Made by a program: the position numbers and the translations under genes
Notes under the pieces: model-generated
What the model was told of the DNA's origin: nothing
Database searches by the model: none
The model's input: the letters and a program-made list of their open reading frames with translations, nothing else
Assembly: GCA_011009095.1 (NCBI GenBank)
Contig: VTPC01008715.1
Span: 212,559 to 276,558, forward strand
From: Ignelater luminosus
Lineage: Eukaryota; Arthropoda; Insecta; Coleoptera; Elateridae
Direction of reading: 5' to 3'
DNA length: 64,000 nucleotides
Shown here: positions 1 to 10,256 of the stretch, piece after piece
How the letters are laid out: every line of letters begins with the position of its first letter
Position numbering within the stretch: position 1 is the first letter of the stretch

Positions 1-2069
1 ATAGGTTTCCGCAGTAGAAATGCTGCCAACAAAGAAATTGAACAGCTGAAAGCAGCTATACAAACACTTACAAGAACTGCAAATCCTTTAGGTAAACTTG
101 TGAACTATCTGCATGAAGATATAGAAGCAATGCATAGTGAATTGGATATGTGGATTAATTCTGCGAGACAAATTATGGTTGATGTTGCAAATCAGAAAAG
201 GTGAGTTTTTGTTTTAATTTTTAGATAGAAATATACAGTGTGGCTGACTTTTCATTACACACTCATTAATTTTGTCAGAATAGTTTTCAAAAAAATATTA
301 TTTACAACAGAAATTTCAAAAAGATGGTGTTTTGTTGTAGTAAATAACATCTGAAGAGTACAGGGGAAAAAACGATCAAAGTCACATTTAAATAGTTTTG
401 AGATATTTCAATTTAAAGCACGGACTTCGATCACTTTTCCATACAGCACCTATTTTTATTCGTGGTTTGCAGCAACTTAGACCGGTTTTTCGTTAATTTT
501 AAGTACACAGTATGAAAGAGCAGGAACGAAACTATAAGAAATGATGTATAACTCATATTTAGGCCTAATGTGAGTCATATCGTTTTTTCCCTGTACTCTT
601 CATTTGTATTTTAGATTTTTAAATTAATAACTGGTAAAATAAAAATATTATGTATAAAACAAAACATGAGAAATGTTCAACAAACTAACTTTTACTTTTT
701 TCTATTCCTGCTTGTAGATAATCAAAGATTTATGTTCAAAACTTAATTTTCATGTGTTATTAAATATTTTTGCATTAATTGAATATTTGGTAGCTTCCTG
801 TAATATTCTTTTTATATAACGTTTATTTATTTATTATTAACTATTTAAAAACTAAGTCTATTACAATTTATTTCCAGTGTTTATTTACACTAAATTATTT
901 ATTTATTTATGTACAGAATAATTTATTTATCACTAATTACATTTATTTCGTTTGTAACTGCATGCGGTTATTTACTGCAGCACTAACTGGCTCTATTCAT
1001 GCTACCTATTATATACGTTTCCTCATTCCTCTCGATGAGCCTAGAAGGTTCGCGCCTTCTCTCGTACATTCAACGGTTGGACTGTTCCAGACTTCTCCAG
1101 TATATTCGACCAGCAATGCCGAGTTCGTTCGAGACTTTTGTAGTATATTCAAGGGATGTCACATTACATTCTATTCTTTTTAGTTTTGGGTCCACTAGCT
1201 TCTGCAACAATTCTGGTTCTAACTCCTAGAACCAAGTAGCTTTAGTTTGATTTTCTGGTGCTCGTTTTCTGGGCTTATGATTATTAATTGTATGTTTTAT
1301 AATTTCTCATACATTTTCAACTGGATTCATATCTAGACTATTATCCAGCCAAGCCAATGTCATTGTCCCTGTATTCCATAAGAACCCTTTAACCTAAACA
1401 AATGTACACACTGACATCATCAATATTAGTTACTATTTTAAGAAGACGCATGTTTTTGAATAATATTAGTGCACAACAAACCTTTTTTGCACCATGGCAT
1501 TCCATGAAATGGGAAAAGATTGAAAGAAAAATATCTGTTCAGTTACAGGCCATGCTTTATATCTTGGCGAATAAATGGACTGCCCTGCATGTCGTGTATC
1601 CTACCACAAGCTTTTTTCTGATTTTTTTTTTAAGAAGTAGATGCACATCACATAATATAGTTATTTGTTTTCACTATTTAAGGCATTTTTTGTTTTAATT
1701 TACCAGATGTTCACCAAGATACAACACATATTTTTATTTTACAAGTTATTAATTTAAAAGTTTAATACAGAAATAAACTTTTTGGTGTTATTTACTACAA
1801 CAAAACACTATTTCTTCAAAATTTCTGTTGTAATTAATATTCTATCATTACAATCCTCCTTCATTGGATGGTACGATTTTTATACTCACTACTAAATATT
1901 TTAATGTATAACATTTACTTACAGAATAAGTGATGAATCCAATAAACCTCTTCAATCACAACTAGAAGAAATTGAGGATAACATAGCTAAACATCAGCAG
2001 CAAATCGTTGCTGTTCATGGTAGCATACTACGAAATGAACAACGTATACGAGATTTGCTGGTGAAATAA
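1..2069 (+). CDS. TRAF3IP1: TRAF3IP1 / IFT54 (MIP-T3), last two exons
   Basis: This is the 3' end of the gene for TRAF3-interacting protein 1 (IFT54), a microtubule- and IFT-B-associated protein needed for cilium assembly. Exon A (1..200, open at the window edge) reads in frame 1 and contains IQTLTRTANPLGKLVNYLHE, matching the conserved C-terminal coiled-coil block of IFT54. It ends at a strong donor (AAAAG|GTGAGT). Exon B (1925..2069) follows the acceptor at 1923..1924 with matching phase (AG|A gives Arg). It continues the charged coiled coil (LQSQLEEIEDNIAKHQQQI) and ends RDLLVK with stop TAA at 2067..2069. An AATAAA overlaps the stop codon. The intron (201..1924) holds a Tc1-like element. 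The identification rests on the remembered family pattern; the N-terminal CH-like domain lies outside the window. Confidence 0.88.
353..601. repeat. Short inverted-repeat element (MITE-like) beside the Tc1 left end
   Basis: A near-perfect 23-24 bp inverted repeat, GAAGAGTACAGGGGAAAAAA at the left and its complement ending at 601, encloses about 200 bp. It starts directly after the left terminal repeat of the Tc1-like element, so it is either a nested MITE or a subterminal part of that element. No coding content was seen. Confidence 0.6.
1170..1425 (-). pseudogene. Tc1-type transposase C-terminal relic
   Basis: Read on the minus strand, this contains WLDNSLDMNPVENV followed by a stop, then EIIKHTIN and later ELEPELLQKLVDPK. 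The block matches the SPDLNPIENVW region of Tc1 transposases, where the Glu of PIEN is the third catalytic residue. In-frame stops (including the expected Trp after ENV) show it is dead. Only the catalytic C-terminal third is recognisable. Confidence 0.6.
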
Positions 2070-2551
2070 AGAAAAATATAATTTAAGTTTTTAAGATTAT
2101 TTTCACAAGGCACTAAAAGATTATAGATTTACTTTTGCTTTAAGAAGATAGTGATATATTGCGTATTAATATTTATAATCAGGAATTGTATTTCAATCTC
2201 CTAGTTGCATATTCATTCTATTACCAATCCTAGTCGGATCTTGCAGTCTATAGTTATTAGCTATTTCCATCATTTAGGTATAGAATGATCAGATTACTAA
2301 CTTTTTTACATTGTTTGGATAAGCAGAGAACTGAAATACAAATTCTCTTAACTACAACTAAGCAAAAAGATTTTCTGAGTAAATTTAGGTAAAATAAACC
2401 ATCAATTATATCTACTTTCTTAAACAACTGATTTACTGTCATGAATAAAACAATACAAACTATTTTACAACTTTAAGATTCCTGTCCTGTATCTGTCCTA
2501 GTATTTAAGCCCTCGTTGTATAAAGCATTGTTAACTGTGTTGTCATGTTAA
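2070..2551 (+). other. TRAF3IP1 3' flank / 3'UTR
   Basis: AT-rich sequence between the TRAF3IP1 stop codon and the first Kolobok-type element. It presumably holds the 3'UTR: AATAAA-like hexamers occur at the stop and near 2443. No further coding signal was seen. Confidence 0.4.
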
Positions 2552-2784
2552 AGGGGATCACAACACAAAAAACAAGTTTGTCTCAAATTGAAGTTTTCAG
2601 GTATTTATATTCGTGTGTAATTTCCCAGAAGTTTATCTGATACGATAAGGAAGTTATGAAATGTGTGCAACGTCAAATCACAGACCGGCCGTGAGAGACG
2701 CTCGACTTTTATAATGCATTACATTCACATTTGCTAGTGTTTTCGCAAGTAGTTTTTAGATTATGTTTTAAACTTAATTTAAAA

Positions 2785-3030
2785 GTGCCTGCTTGTAGTG
2801 TGTACAGTTGTAGAAATAGTTCAAAGAATAAAAACAATTGAGAAAAGGGAATATTTTTTATAAATTTCCAAACAGGAATCATTCCCCAAAATGATTTGCT
2901 GTATGGCTAGAATGCTGCAAATGTCTATGAATTTATTACACAGTGAATTGTTTGTATACATGGGTACTACATAGCGCCAAGTTTTGTTTAAAACATTTTC
3001 TGCAGTTAGCCATTGTTTCTTAAAATGGAT
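2785..3030 (+). pseudogene. THAP-like zinc-finger relic of the Kolobok element
   Basis: The + strand reads VPACSVYSCRNSSKNKNN, then a stop. After a one-base frame change it reads FYKFPNRNHSPK and later AKFCLKHFLQ. This fits the THAP C2CH pattern: Cys-x4-Cys near the start, a hydrophobic xFxKFP block, and a late Cys-x2-His-Phe. Several stops and at least one frameshift make it non-functional. The homologous minus-strand stretch in copy 2 is at about 20190..20320. Confidence 0.5.
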
Positions 3031-3059
3031 TTTTGTTTTTAAACCGATATTATATATCG

Positions 3060-3535
3060 AATACTGCAGCAGGACTCTACTCCTCAGCGGTGAAGGCAAA
3101 TGCCGGAACAGCTTCTGCACCAGCCCACGGCACACTATGCACACCTAGCCACTCACACATCACCACTCCAACATATACACACTCTCACACCCCTCACTAC
3201 ACAATTCCAACACCGTTCTCAAAAGAACCGCCGCATCGTGGTCCACATCGTCGTCACTGTGCGACGGCTCGCTGGCTGTCCTTGGGCCATCCACATCGGC
3301 GGGGATCCGGAGGACCCTGCTTCCGGCCTGCTCCACCGTCGCCACCAACCATCACCCCCGTGGAGGGGAGTGCGGACTGCTTGGTACGTGACATGACATT
3401 GACGACCAACCTTTTCCTTTCCAACGCACCATTCCGTTGACTTCCCTCTTATCCAACCAACAACCACCACCAGGCTTAAGAGAGGTTAAGTCCTCTAAGG
3501 AGCCGGCCGCCTACGGCGGCATTATTACATTGACA
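3060..3535. mobile_element. GC-rich insertion inside Kolobok copy 1 (possible LINE 3' end)
   Basis: This roughly 470-bp block is strikingly GC-rich against its AT-rich surroundings and is missing from the aligned Kolobok copy 2. It ends with a palindromic GCCGCCTACGGCGGC and an ATTATTA run. Such a hairpin followed by a short A/T repeat resembles the 3' end of a 5'-truncated non-LTR retrotransposon, but no reverse transcriptase is present, so the class is inferred. The open frames inside look like composition artefacts. Confidence 0.35.
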
Positions 3536-4235
3536 AACAAGATCTTTACTTACGAGTAAAATTATGATAGTTTTGAAAATTGTGTATACTCGGTAACACG
3601 ACGAAATCCTCATTCTTGACATTTTTCACTGACTTTTTTTCAACACAACACATGCTTTCCTTATCAGTCAACATCTACAATTCCTGTATTTACACCATTT
3701 AATGTCTTGCTCTTGATGTGGTATGTAATATTCGTTATTTATTAGAATTATTATCATTTGCTTCTTCAAAATTCTCACGAACAGATTCAAACTGATAAGG
3801 TTTGAATTCATTTTAAAATAAAATACAAATAAATATTATTCTAAAATTAAACAAAGAAATTTTAATTTGGACACTCGATTTAAATTTATAAAGGTTTATT
3901 GGTTAAAATTGAAGATTTAAAATATGAATATTTCATCCTTAAATATTTACGGTAACAGTCTTAAATGCTTATTGAAAGAATCCACATAATATAACGTGTA
4001 ATTTGATCTAAGAGTGCAATAAATCGGTTCCTGATACAATGCTGCTGATAGGCACAACACAGCTGTCTTGCGTTTTGACGTCACACTCAAATCTTTAAAC
4101 AGCAATATTTACATAACTATTCCAGGTATCAAAACAGGACTTAGACCATTCGAATTCCATTTCAACGACCTACAAAATATGTTAAAAAAATAAATTACGA
4201 TTTTTGTGTTGTGATCCCCTTTAAGCACATCATTA

Positions 4236-4298
4236 ACCAATCAGAAATAGTAGAACTCTAAATTTGCATCTGAATTCTATTACTTCTGATTGGCTAAT
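4236..4298. repeat. Short inverted repeat CCAATCAGAA / TTCTGATTGG
   Basis: A 10-11 bp inverted repeat separated by about 40 bp, just to the right of Kolobok copy 1. It may be the end structure of a small element; no function is claimed. Confidence 0.35.
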
Positions 4299-4389
4299 GA
4301 CATTCTTAACTTGACAACACAGTTTATGCAACTAGCCTTTTTAGAACACATGACTTGTGATGCTTGTTAGATGACACACAATCTATTAT

Positions 4390-4725
4390 TTTAAACTGAT
4401 TTGAAATGTTTTACACGTATTTTACCCATGTGGTGCTGATGTTATTTATCTATTAACATACAAAATATACAGAATAGAGCATTAAAATCAACAAAACTTG
4501 AATTCAGTTTATTTTCCTCCAGCAGATGAATTTCATAGCCAAGTGACAGAATTTTAAAAGGGCTAATTCTAAACTAATTCGAAATGTTCTACATGCATTT
4601 GTGTTAGTATTAACGCTGTATTCTTATGTATTTTATAAGTTAAAGTACAAATTTAGTTTGTGTGCCCTCCAGTGAGATGAATTTTGCCAGCAAAGTGACA
4701 GCATTCTAAAAAGGCTAACTGGTGG
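4390..4725. repeat. Diverged tandem duplication, about 175-bp unit
   Basis: Two adjacent units share phrases in the same order: a TTxGAAATGTTxTACA block, then CTCCAG..GATGAATTT, then AAGTGACAG.ATT.TAAAA.GGCTAA. Unit 1 is about 4396..4565 and unit 2 about 4571..4720. The copies are quite diverged, so the duplication is old. No coding signal is evident. Confidence 0.5.
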
Positions 4726-5552
4726 GAGGGGGGTTTAAATAAGTACTAAACCTAACCTCAAAATCTCTAATTCCAAAAATTTCTCAACATATAATCAAAT
4801 CATGTAATTTTCCAGTTTGGAATATAAACAATTTAATTTAACCTAACATTTCTACACCTCTCATACGTGTGTAAAGCCAAAATTATTGAGAATAAGAAGT
4901 GTGGTTAAATTTTTTTAAGATTGTATTTTAAATATGTTTAAATTAATTCCCTTTGGCAATAATGCACTTAACCATTCTTTCCTTCCACTTCTTAAAAGCT
5001 CCCAGCCACTCATCTTTCGGAATGCTTGCAAAATAATCGTGTACGGCAGCATCAATCCCTTCTTCAGACAGAAATTTTCCACCTTGCAAATTCTTTTTTA
5101 GTTCAAAAAATAGTCAAAACTCGTACGTTGCCAAATCAGGTGAATATGGTGGGTGTTCTATTACTTTTATCTTCTTTTCAGCCAAAAACTGGAGAGTTAC
5201 GTTTGCCATATGGGACGACGCGTTATCGAGATGCAGCATGATTCCCTTAGGTATTTTGCTGAATACTTCTGGTAAACATTTCTTAGTGTACCATTTAGCT
5301 GTAACTATTTTCTGTCTATCTAGCTTAATTGCACCGACCAGACCCATACTCCTAAAGAAAACTGCAATGTTTTCTTCAGTAACAGCTGTTGGAGGACGTT
5401 CTGCCCCTTTTTGATGTTTAACAGGAGGTCTTTCATGTTCAAATTCTTTAAACCAGCGGTATATTGTAGACAAAGAAGGAGCTTGTTCAGAGAATGCCAA
5501 ATCTACACTTTCCTTACACTCATAAGCACTTACCCATATAGCACCGGACATC

Positions 5553-5860
5553 CAGTGGACGTCCATTTGTCATCCAAATTTCGTCCCAACGTCCATGAAC
5601 GTAAATTGGACATCCATAGGACGTCCGTGTTTGAACGTCCACTGGACGACCGTTAGTGGACGTCCACTGAACATCCAAAAGTGATCCGGTCATCCATAGA
5701 CTTAATTCGGACATCCATAGACTTAATTCGGACATCCATAGAATGTCCGTGTTTGGACGTTCATTGGACGACCGTTAGTGGACATCCAATTTTGGCCCAT
5801 ACTTCGTCCAAGAATTATCGGACGTAAAATATACATTAGACGCCCGTGTTTGGAAGTCCA
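5553..5860. repeat. Left subterminal GGACGTCC/GGACATCC repeat cluster
   Basis: Many near-copies of GGACRTCCAYTGGACGWCC and their complements, irregularly spaced. They mirror the cluster at about 8150..8375 at the other end of the same element, consistent with repeated transposase-binding sites. Confidence 0.6.
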
Positions 5861-6429
5861 AGTCTCGTCTAATATTTTAATTTAAAAAATGATTATTTTT
5901 AAGTATCTGAACAAATTGTTGACTAAAAATGTACATCACATAAGCATTCCAATGTGGATTCCTTAATGATGTACGAAATAACGAATGTTAATTGCAGTCA
6001 GAAAATCTTCCAAATATTTATAAAAACTTTTAACTTTTTTTTTAATATTTGGACGAATTCTAGACAAAAATTGGATGTCCAGTGGACGTACAATTTTAGT
6101 CCAAAATTCGTCCAAATATTTCAAACATCCAGATGTCAACGATGGTAATTTCAGTTTTCAATAATAAAGCGTAGTAAAATAACACAGAGTTACATACAAC
6201 TTTCCCAAGTCTTAATAATGTATAAAAAACCAATAATAAAATAAGTTATATTACAAATAAATTCATATAAATATTAGATTATATGTAAAAATTAGATATT
6301 CTAAGTGATTTTCCATACTAATATTACAAATTTGTTTTTTAAACTTTTTTTTCACATCTTCGTCGACAATTGTGCGCGAATGATTTTAAAAGTTTAACAT
6401 GCGTAGTCATATAAAACAATATCCCTGCT

Positions 6430-6645
6430 CTAAGGTGAGCCATTCGTGATTGGTTGAAATTATGAATATGAATCACCTAGTAGTCAGTCGCAATAACGGT
6501 TTTTCTTAACAATACCGTCAGTATAACCGTTCTATTCATGCAGCATCGAAATTTGGCTTTATTTCTAGCGTGCTATACTTGTGCTTTGTTAATTTAGTTT
6601 TTTTGTATAAGTTTTTCGTGTTTGTTGAACAGAGAGAGGTACGTA
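6430..6645 (+). promoter_or_regulatory. Promoter-like stretch and 5' exon candidate inside the nested element
   Basis: A GATTGGTT (CCAAT-type) motif at about 6450 precedes GC-richer sequence. A candidate splice donor (AGAGAG|GTACGT) follows at about 6640. Together with the acceptor at 7226..7227 this suggests the outer pieces of a spliced gene whose internal exons were lost. Inference only. Confidence 0.3.
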
Positions 6646-7227
6646 TTTTTTACTGCAATAGATACTTTATAATCAGAGCCCGGACAGATCACCGTATTTA
6701 TTTAATTTTTATTGCTAAAGTTTGCACATGTTTTTAGAAAATATTATTTCTAGAAAAACATCTTCAAACATAAGTTTATTTTTACTGACTTAATAAAAAC
6801 TTATTTAGTCTTCCAAAAATTAAAAAGCTGGACATTATACATAAACCTGATGCTAACAGGTTCAGTTAATGAAAAATATCTTTAAAAATGATAAAAACTG
6901 TACACCAACGATTTAAATACCTTCGAAGTTAAAAAAAAGTTTATCATTCAATCTGGCCCGGGCCCTGTTCATAATAATAATAATAGTATATGTAATAATA
7001 TGAATGCGAAATTATGGATATTTTAAATTATTCTTGATCAAAAAGCTACAAATATCAAACGAAAGAAAATAAATTTATTTAAATAGCCTGAGGGGTTGAA
7101 ACATCTGAATACGGTCTTTCTCTTTACCTGGCTCGTCGTTTGTGAGGTTATAATACGTAAAGTCACATACAACGACTTATTATCTATTATGTTACTATAA
7201 TGTCTCACATTACTTATATATTTTTAG

Positions 7228-7361
7228 ATGCAGCTACAAGAGTATTTTCGGGCGAGTGTACCATCAAAAATGCAGAAGACTGTATGAAGACATGGTTGCT
7301 GCGGGCCAAAGAGCGCCACATCTCTAAAAGCAGGGCATTAGCAAATAAAAACAATCAGTAA
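7228..7361 (+). pseudogene. DUF4806-like last exon within the nested element
   Basis: A polypyrimidine-rich stretch and AG at 7226..7227 precede an open frame. It reads ATRVFSGECTIKNAEDC, then MKTWLLRAKERHISKSR, then ALANKNNQ and stop TAA (7359..7361). The TWLxxAKxR motif near the end resembles the C-terminal end of DUF4806 domains found in many insect proteins. No upstream coding exon was found in the element, so this is either a captured gene fragment or the remainder of the element's own accessory gene. The assignment rests on a short motif. Confidence 0.4.
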
Positions 7362-8149
7362 TTAGTATCTCATCATAATAATTGAAAATAAAACTTTAAT
7401 TACCAATTAATAATTGAGTTTTTCTTTCCTTTATGTACCTTATTGAAAAAAGGATATTATCAACTTAGAAATTTACACAAATGGCATGGCAAATAGGTTA
7501 ATATAAACAAGTTTGGTATGAAAATTATTATAAAAGTGATTATTTTAGTATGAATTGCTAAAATAATGGCCAAGGCAATGTATATAATAGTATTTTCGGT
7601 TTGAAATTATGATATATTAGTTAAATACATATTGAACCGTACTCTGTGTTTAGATTTAAATATTCTGCAAATTATTATCAAGGCGACAAGTTTTGTCCTG
7701 TTAAGATTTGATATTTCATTTAAATTTTAATTATGATTTTAATGTAATTACAATATACAGAATACGATAATGGTTTCAACTTTCTAATCAAGTGTATCAG
7801 CAGTTATTACTATAATATTATTCACATTTGTTTCTCTAAATCACTTTTAGTAGTAGTTATTTGAGCAAGAGCATTATTTTTAATGGAATAATAAACTATG
7901 ATATCCACACCAGGTTTTATTTATTTGTAATGAATATACCTTATTCATGAAATGTCGCCAAATTGCATATAATGAAATACATTAAAAATTACATTCAAAC
8001 AATATTAGAAAAAAAGAATGTCCAAATTATATCCACAAAGAACGTTCATATTGCATGTAGAAAGGATGTACAAATTCCATAAAAAATGCATTCACAAGTA
8101 TTACAAAATATGTCCAAGTTATATCCAAAAAACGTTCAAATTATGCCCA

Positions 8150-8375
8150 AAGGTCGTCCAAATTATGCCCAAAAATTGTCCAAACTATGTCTAAGAATCG
8201 TTCGAATTATGTTCAAATTACGTACAAAAAATGTACAAATTACGTCCAGTAACGGACGTCCGTAAAATATCCAAACTTGTGACAAATGTACGTCGTCTGG
8301 ACATCCATTGGACGTCCACTGGACAACCGTCCGCCAAAATCTGGATATTCAAAGCACGTCCATAGGATGTCCATG
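8150..8375. repeat. Right subterminal GGACGTCC repeat cluster
   Basis: Counterpart of the left cluster: GGACATCCATTGGACGTCCA and similar units near the right terminus, preceded by degenerate GTCCAAATTATGCCCAAA repeats from about 8100. Confidence 0.6.
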
Positions 8376-8600
8376 TGCTATATGGGTAATCCTTTTTTAA
8401 AATCATTATTAGAAAATGCTCTCTGATTAACTCCATTTTTTCACTACTTCAAACAAATAATAAACTAGGTTTCAAGAAATTAAACTTTAAAAAATACACT
8501 ATTGGTGACAGCTCAAATATTAACAAATAAAAAAATGTCAATTTTGTTTTCCCTAGGCTATTATGTTTTCTTATTCTCAATAATTTTAGCTTTACCCACG

Positions 8601-9231
8601 TATGCAGGGTGTTTGTGCTGTGATTAGTATTCTACTTTAGGATTTTCTGTGAAATTAAAATTTGATTAAAGCAATGAATTGTGAAATATTTAACAAATAT
8701 CTTGCAGTTCTCAATTTTGTTTATACTATCCAAACCAAATACCTTTGAAACTATGATGTCACGTCACGCAGATCCCAGAAATAAGAAGAAAACCTAATAA
8801 TCTATGAACTACATATGCTACTCATTAGGATCCTCATTTATAAATAATTTGGCACACTGGTTCTTTCCTAAGATAGCTTTGGAAGAAGGAAGTCAGGCAT
8901 TCTGATTTCTAGAACTTTCTAATCAACAGACAGTATGTAAAACTTAATGCACAGAAATCATTATTAGTCCAGTTACTAGAGACGATAAACACCTATTCAA
9001 CAGATTTTTATGAGAAGTTGTTGTTTCGAGTGTAGATTAGGGATCAAAAGAGTTTGCATGGCCCAGATATGGTGGCTTCCTCAAAAAAGAAATTTAAATT
9101 AAATTTAAACCTCCTATCTCAGAAACTGCATTTTGGGGAAAAAAGTTATATGGTAGAATAGGCTTAATCTCTGTCAAAGAATGCAATAGGAATAATTGCA
9201 TCCTGTTTTCAAGACAATGCAATGTATGTAC
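8601..9231. other. No gene recognised
   Basis: AT-rich spacer between the mariner and the minus-strand exon at 9232. Downstream intron sequence of that unidentified gene may lie here. I saw no clear next exon. Confidence 0.4.
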
Positions 9232-9497
9232 TTACCGTAGGTCATTGAATTTGAGTGTATTCAAAGAATTTAATTTTACTATGACACATTCTCCTGGAAA
9301 AATATAAGAGTAACTTTTTTCACCAAATTGATTGTTAATTTCTAAAATAAATATTTCAATGGGATAATAATTTTCTTTAGGGTAATGAGCTAGTAGTAAA
9401 AATCCACCATGAATCTCATAAACGGTAGATTTTAGGATACAGGTAAGTTGGGTTAAATTGCTTTTATTTTGATCCCAGGAATCTGTGGTTATATAAT
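9232..9497 (-). CDS. Internal exon of an unidentified minus-strand gene
   Basis: On the minus strand an acceptor (TATATTCACAG|ATTAT, exon start 9497) and a donor (GACCTACG|GTAAGTAC, exon end 9232) bound 266 nt that are open in one frame. The product includes LTQLTCILKSTVYEIHGG, FLLLAHYPKENYYPIEIF and SYIFPGECVIVKL. The residues are well mixed and protein-like, unlike the low-complexity spurious frames nearby. I do not recognise the family and could not find neighbouring exons in matching phase. It may be one exon of a gene with long introns, or an isolated gene fragment. Confidence 0.45.
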
Positions 9498-10256
9498 CTG
9501 TGAATATAAAAATATTTTTTTTTTTTTTGTTTACACGATACATAGATAAATCATAACATTGATATAATGATAAAATTGATTACTGATTCATAAAAATGTC
9601 ATTCATAAAAACCAAAATTAACAATCAAATCAACAAATGTTCTCAGCTCCAAAGCTAACTCTAACATAAGTATTTTCTGGATACTTGTTAGACTTCAAGG
9701 AGGCAAAAATATACAGGGTGTTCCAATCAAACTAGGTAAGTCTTTTCCGGTGAAACCAGAAGTGCTAACGCATATCAAGATATAGGAAAATATTATGTAG
9801 GTAAATTTACGTATACAAAATTTTATTTTAATCAGCTAATTAAACAAAAAATAAATCTAATTTTGGGTCACCTAGTATTTCTATATGTACCGTGTACCAT
9901 GTTTAGTTGTAAGGTAGATTTTTAAAGTCAACTCCAATGGGATAGCTTTCAGATCATACATTATTGTAAAGAAAAAGTTTATATTTTGTCTATTAACAAA
10001 GTTACATAATTTCTTATTAATATAAAATATCTTTTCATAAATACTATATTATTACATACAAATTTGCTTTTACCATTTTAGGGTGTGTGGTATGATATTC
10101 AATGTATAGTGCAAAACTCATTTTTGATAAAACTCAATCAATATATTATACATTTTCACACACTCTTGACAACTGAAGTGCAGTATCACAAAAGAAATAA
10201 CAGATAAACTCAGTACAGTGTAGGTGTTTTGGTTTCATGGGTGCACCTATATAAAG

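Larger units (their letters stand above)
301..1834. mobile_element. Tc1-like transposon relic in the TRAF3IP1 intron
   Basis: Inverted repeats of about 50 bp bound this element: 301..352 begins TTTACAACAGAAATTTC and 1783..1834 ends with its complement, a few mismatches apart. TA dinucleotides flank both ends (299..300, 1835..1836), as expected for Tc1/mariner. The interior holds a decayed minus-strand transposase. It lies wholly within the last intron of TRAF3IP1. Confidence 0.7.
2552..4220 (+). mobile_element. Kolobok-type DNA transposon, degenerate copy 1
   Basis: Terminal inverted repeats AGGGGATCACAACAC (2552) and its complement ending at 4220 are flanked on both sides by TTAA (2548..2551 and 4221..4224). 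TTAA duplication plus a THAP-like N-terminal coding relic inside is the combination known for the Kolobok superfamily. A second copy in the opposite orientation lies at 18110..20560 and aligns along most of its length, apart from separate nested insertions. No intact transposase remains. Confidence 0.75.
5533..8386. mobile_element. TA-inserted element with GGACGTCC-type subterminal repeats
   Basis: The terminal repeats are CCCATATAGCAC (5533) and GTGCTATATGGG (ending 8386), with TA on both sides. The insertion point falls inside the mariner transposase, and deleting it restores codon continuity. Both ends are crowded with variants of GGACGTCCACTGGACGTCC for about 300 bp. The middle holds a promoter-like stretch, a splice-donor-like site and a last-exon-like reading frame (7228..7361). 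No transposase was recognised, so the superfamily is unassigned and the copy is probably non-autonomous. Confidence 0.7.
4943..8436 (-). pseudogene. mariner transposase relic, interrupted
   Basis: The minus strand starts at 8436 (MELIREHFLIMILKKG), breaks at the nested insertion, and resumes at 5530 with LSAYECKESVDLAFSEQAP and the HTH-region STIYRWFKEFEHERP. AVTEENI follows, then a jump straight to KIPKGIMLHLDNASSHM and HPPYSPDLATYEF. The remaining C-terminus continues in frame after one TGA (near 5112) to WKERMVKCIIAKGN and stop TAA at 4943. About 70 residues containing the first catalytic Asp are missing. The third catalytic position, Asp in DD34D mariners, is Glu here (YEF instead of the usual C/S-D-F/Y). 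The copy is clearly dead. Confidence 0.8.
4866..8600 (-). mobile_element. mariner transposon split by a nested element
   Basis: The terminal repeats are CGTGTGTAAAGCCAAAATTA at 4866 and the complement of CGTGGGTAAAGCTAAAATTA ending at 8600; the similarity runs on through ATTGAGAATAAGAA. Both ends are flanked by TA (4864..4865, 8601..8602). The transposase runs on the minus strand from 8436 to 4943. It is interrupted by a 2.85-kb TA-flanked element at 5533..8386. Removing the insert leaves a mariner of about 0.9 kb, which is short because the middle of the transposase gene is deleted. Confidence 0.8.

Noticed and set aside
3033..3440. 135-codon + strand Pro/His-rich frame
   Set aside because: Lies across the GC-rich insertion; composition is explained by GC-rich DNA lacking stop codons, and no family match.
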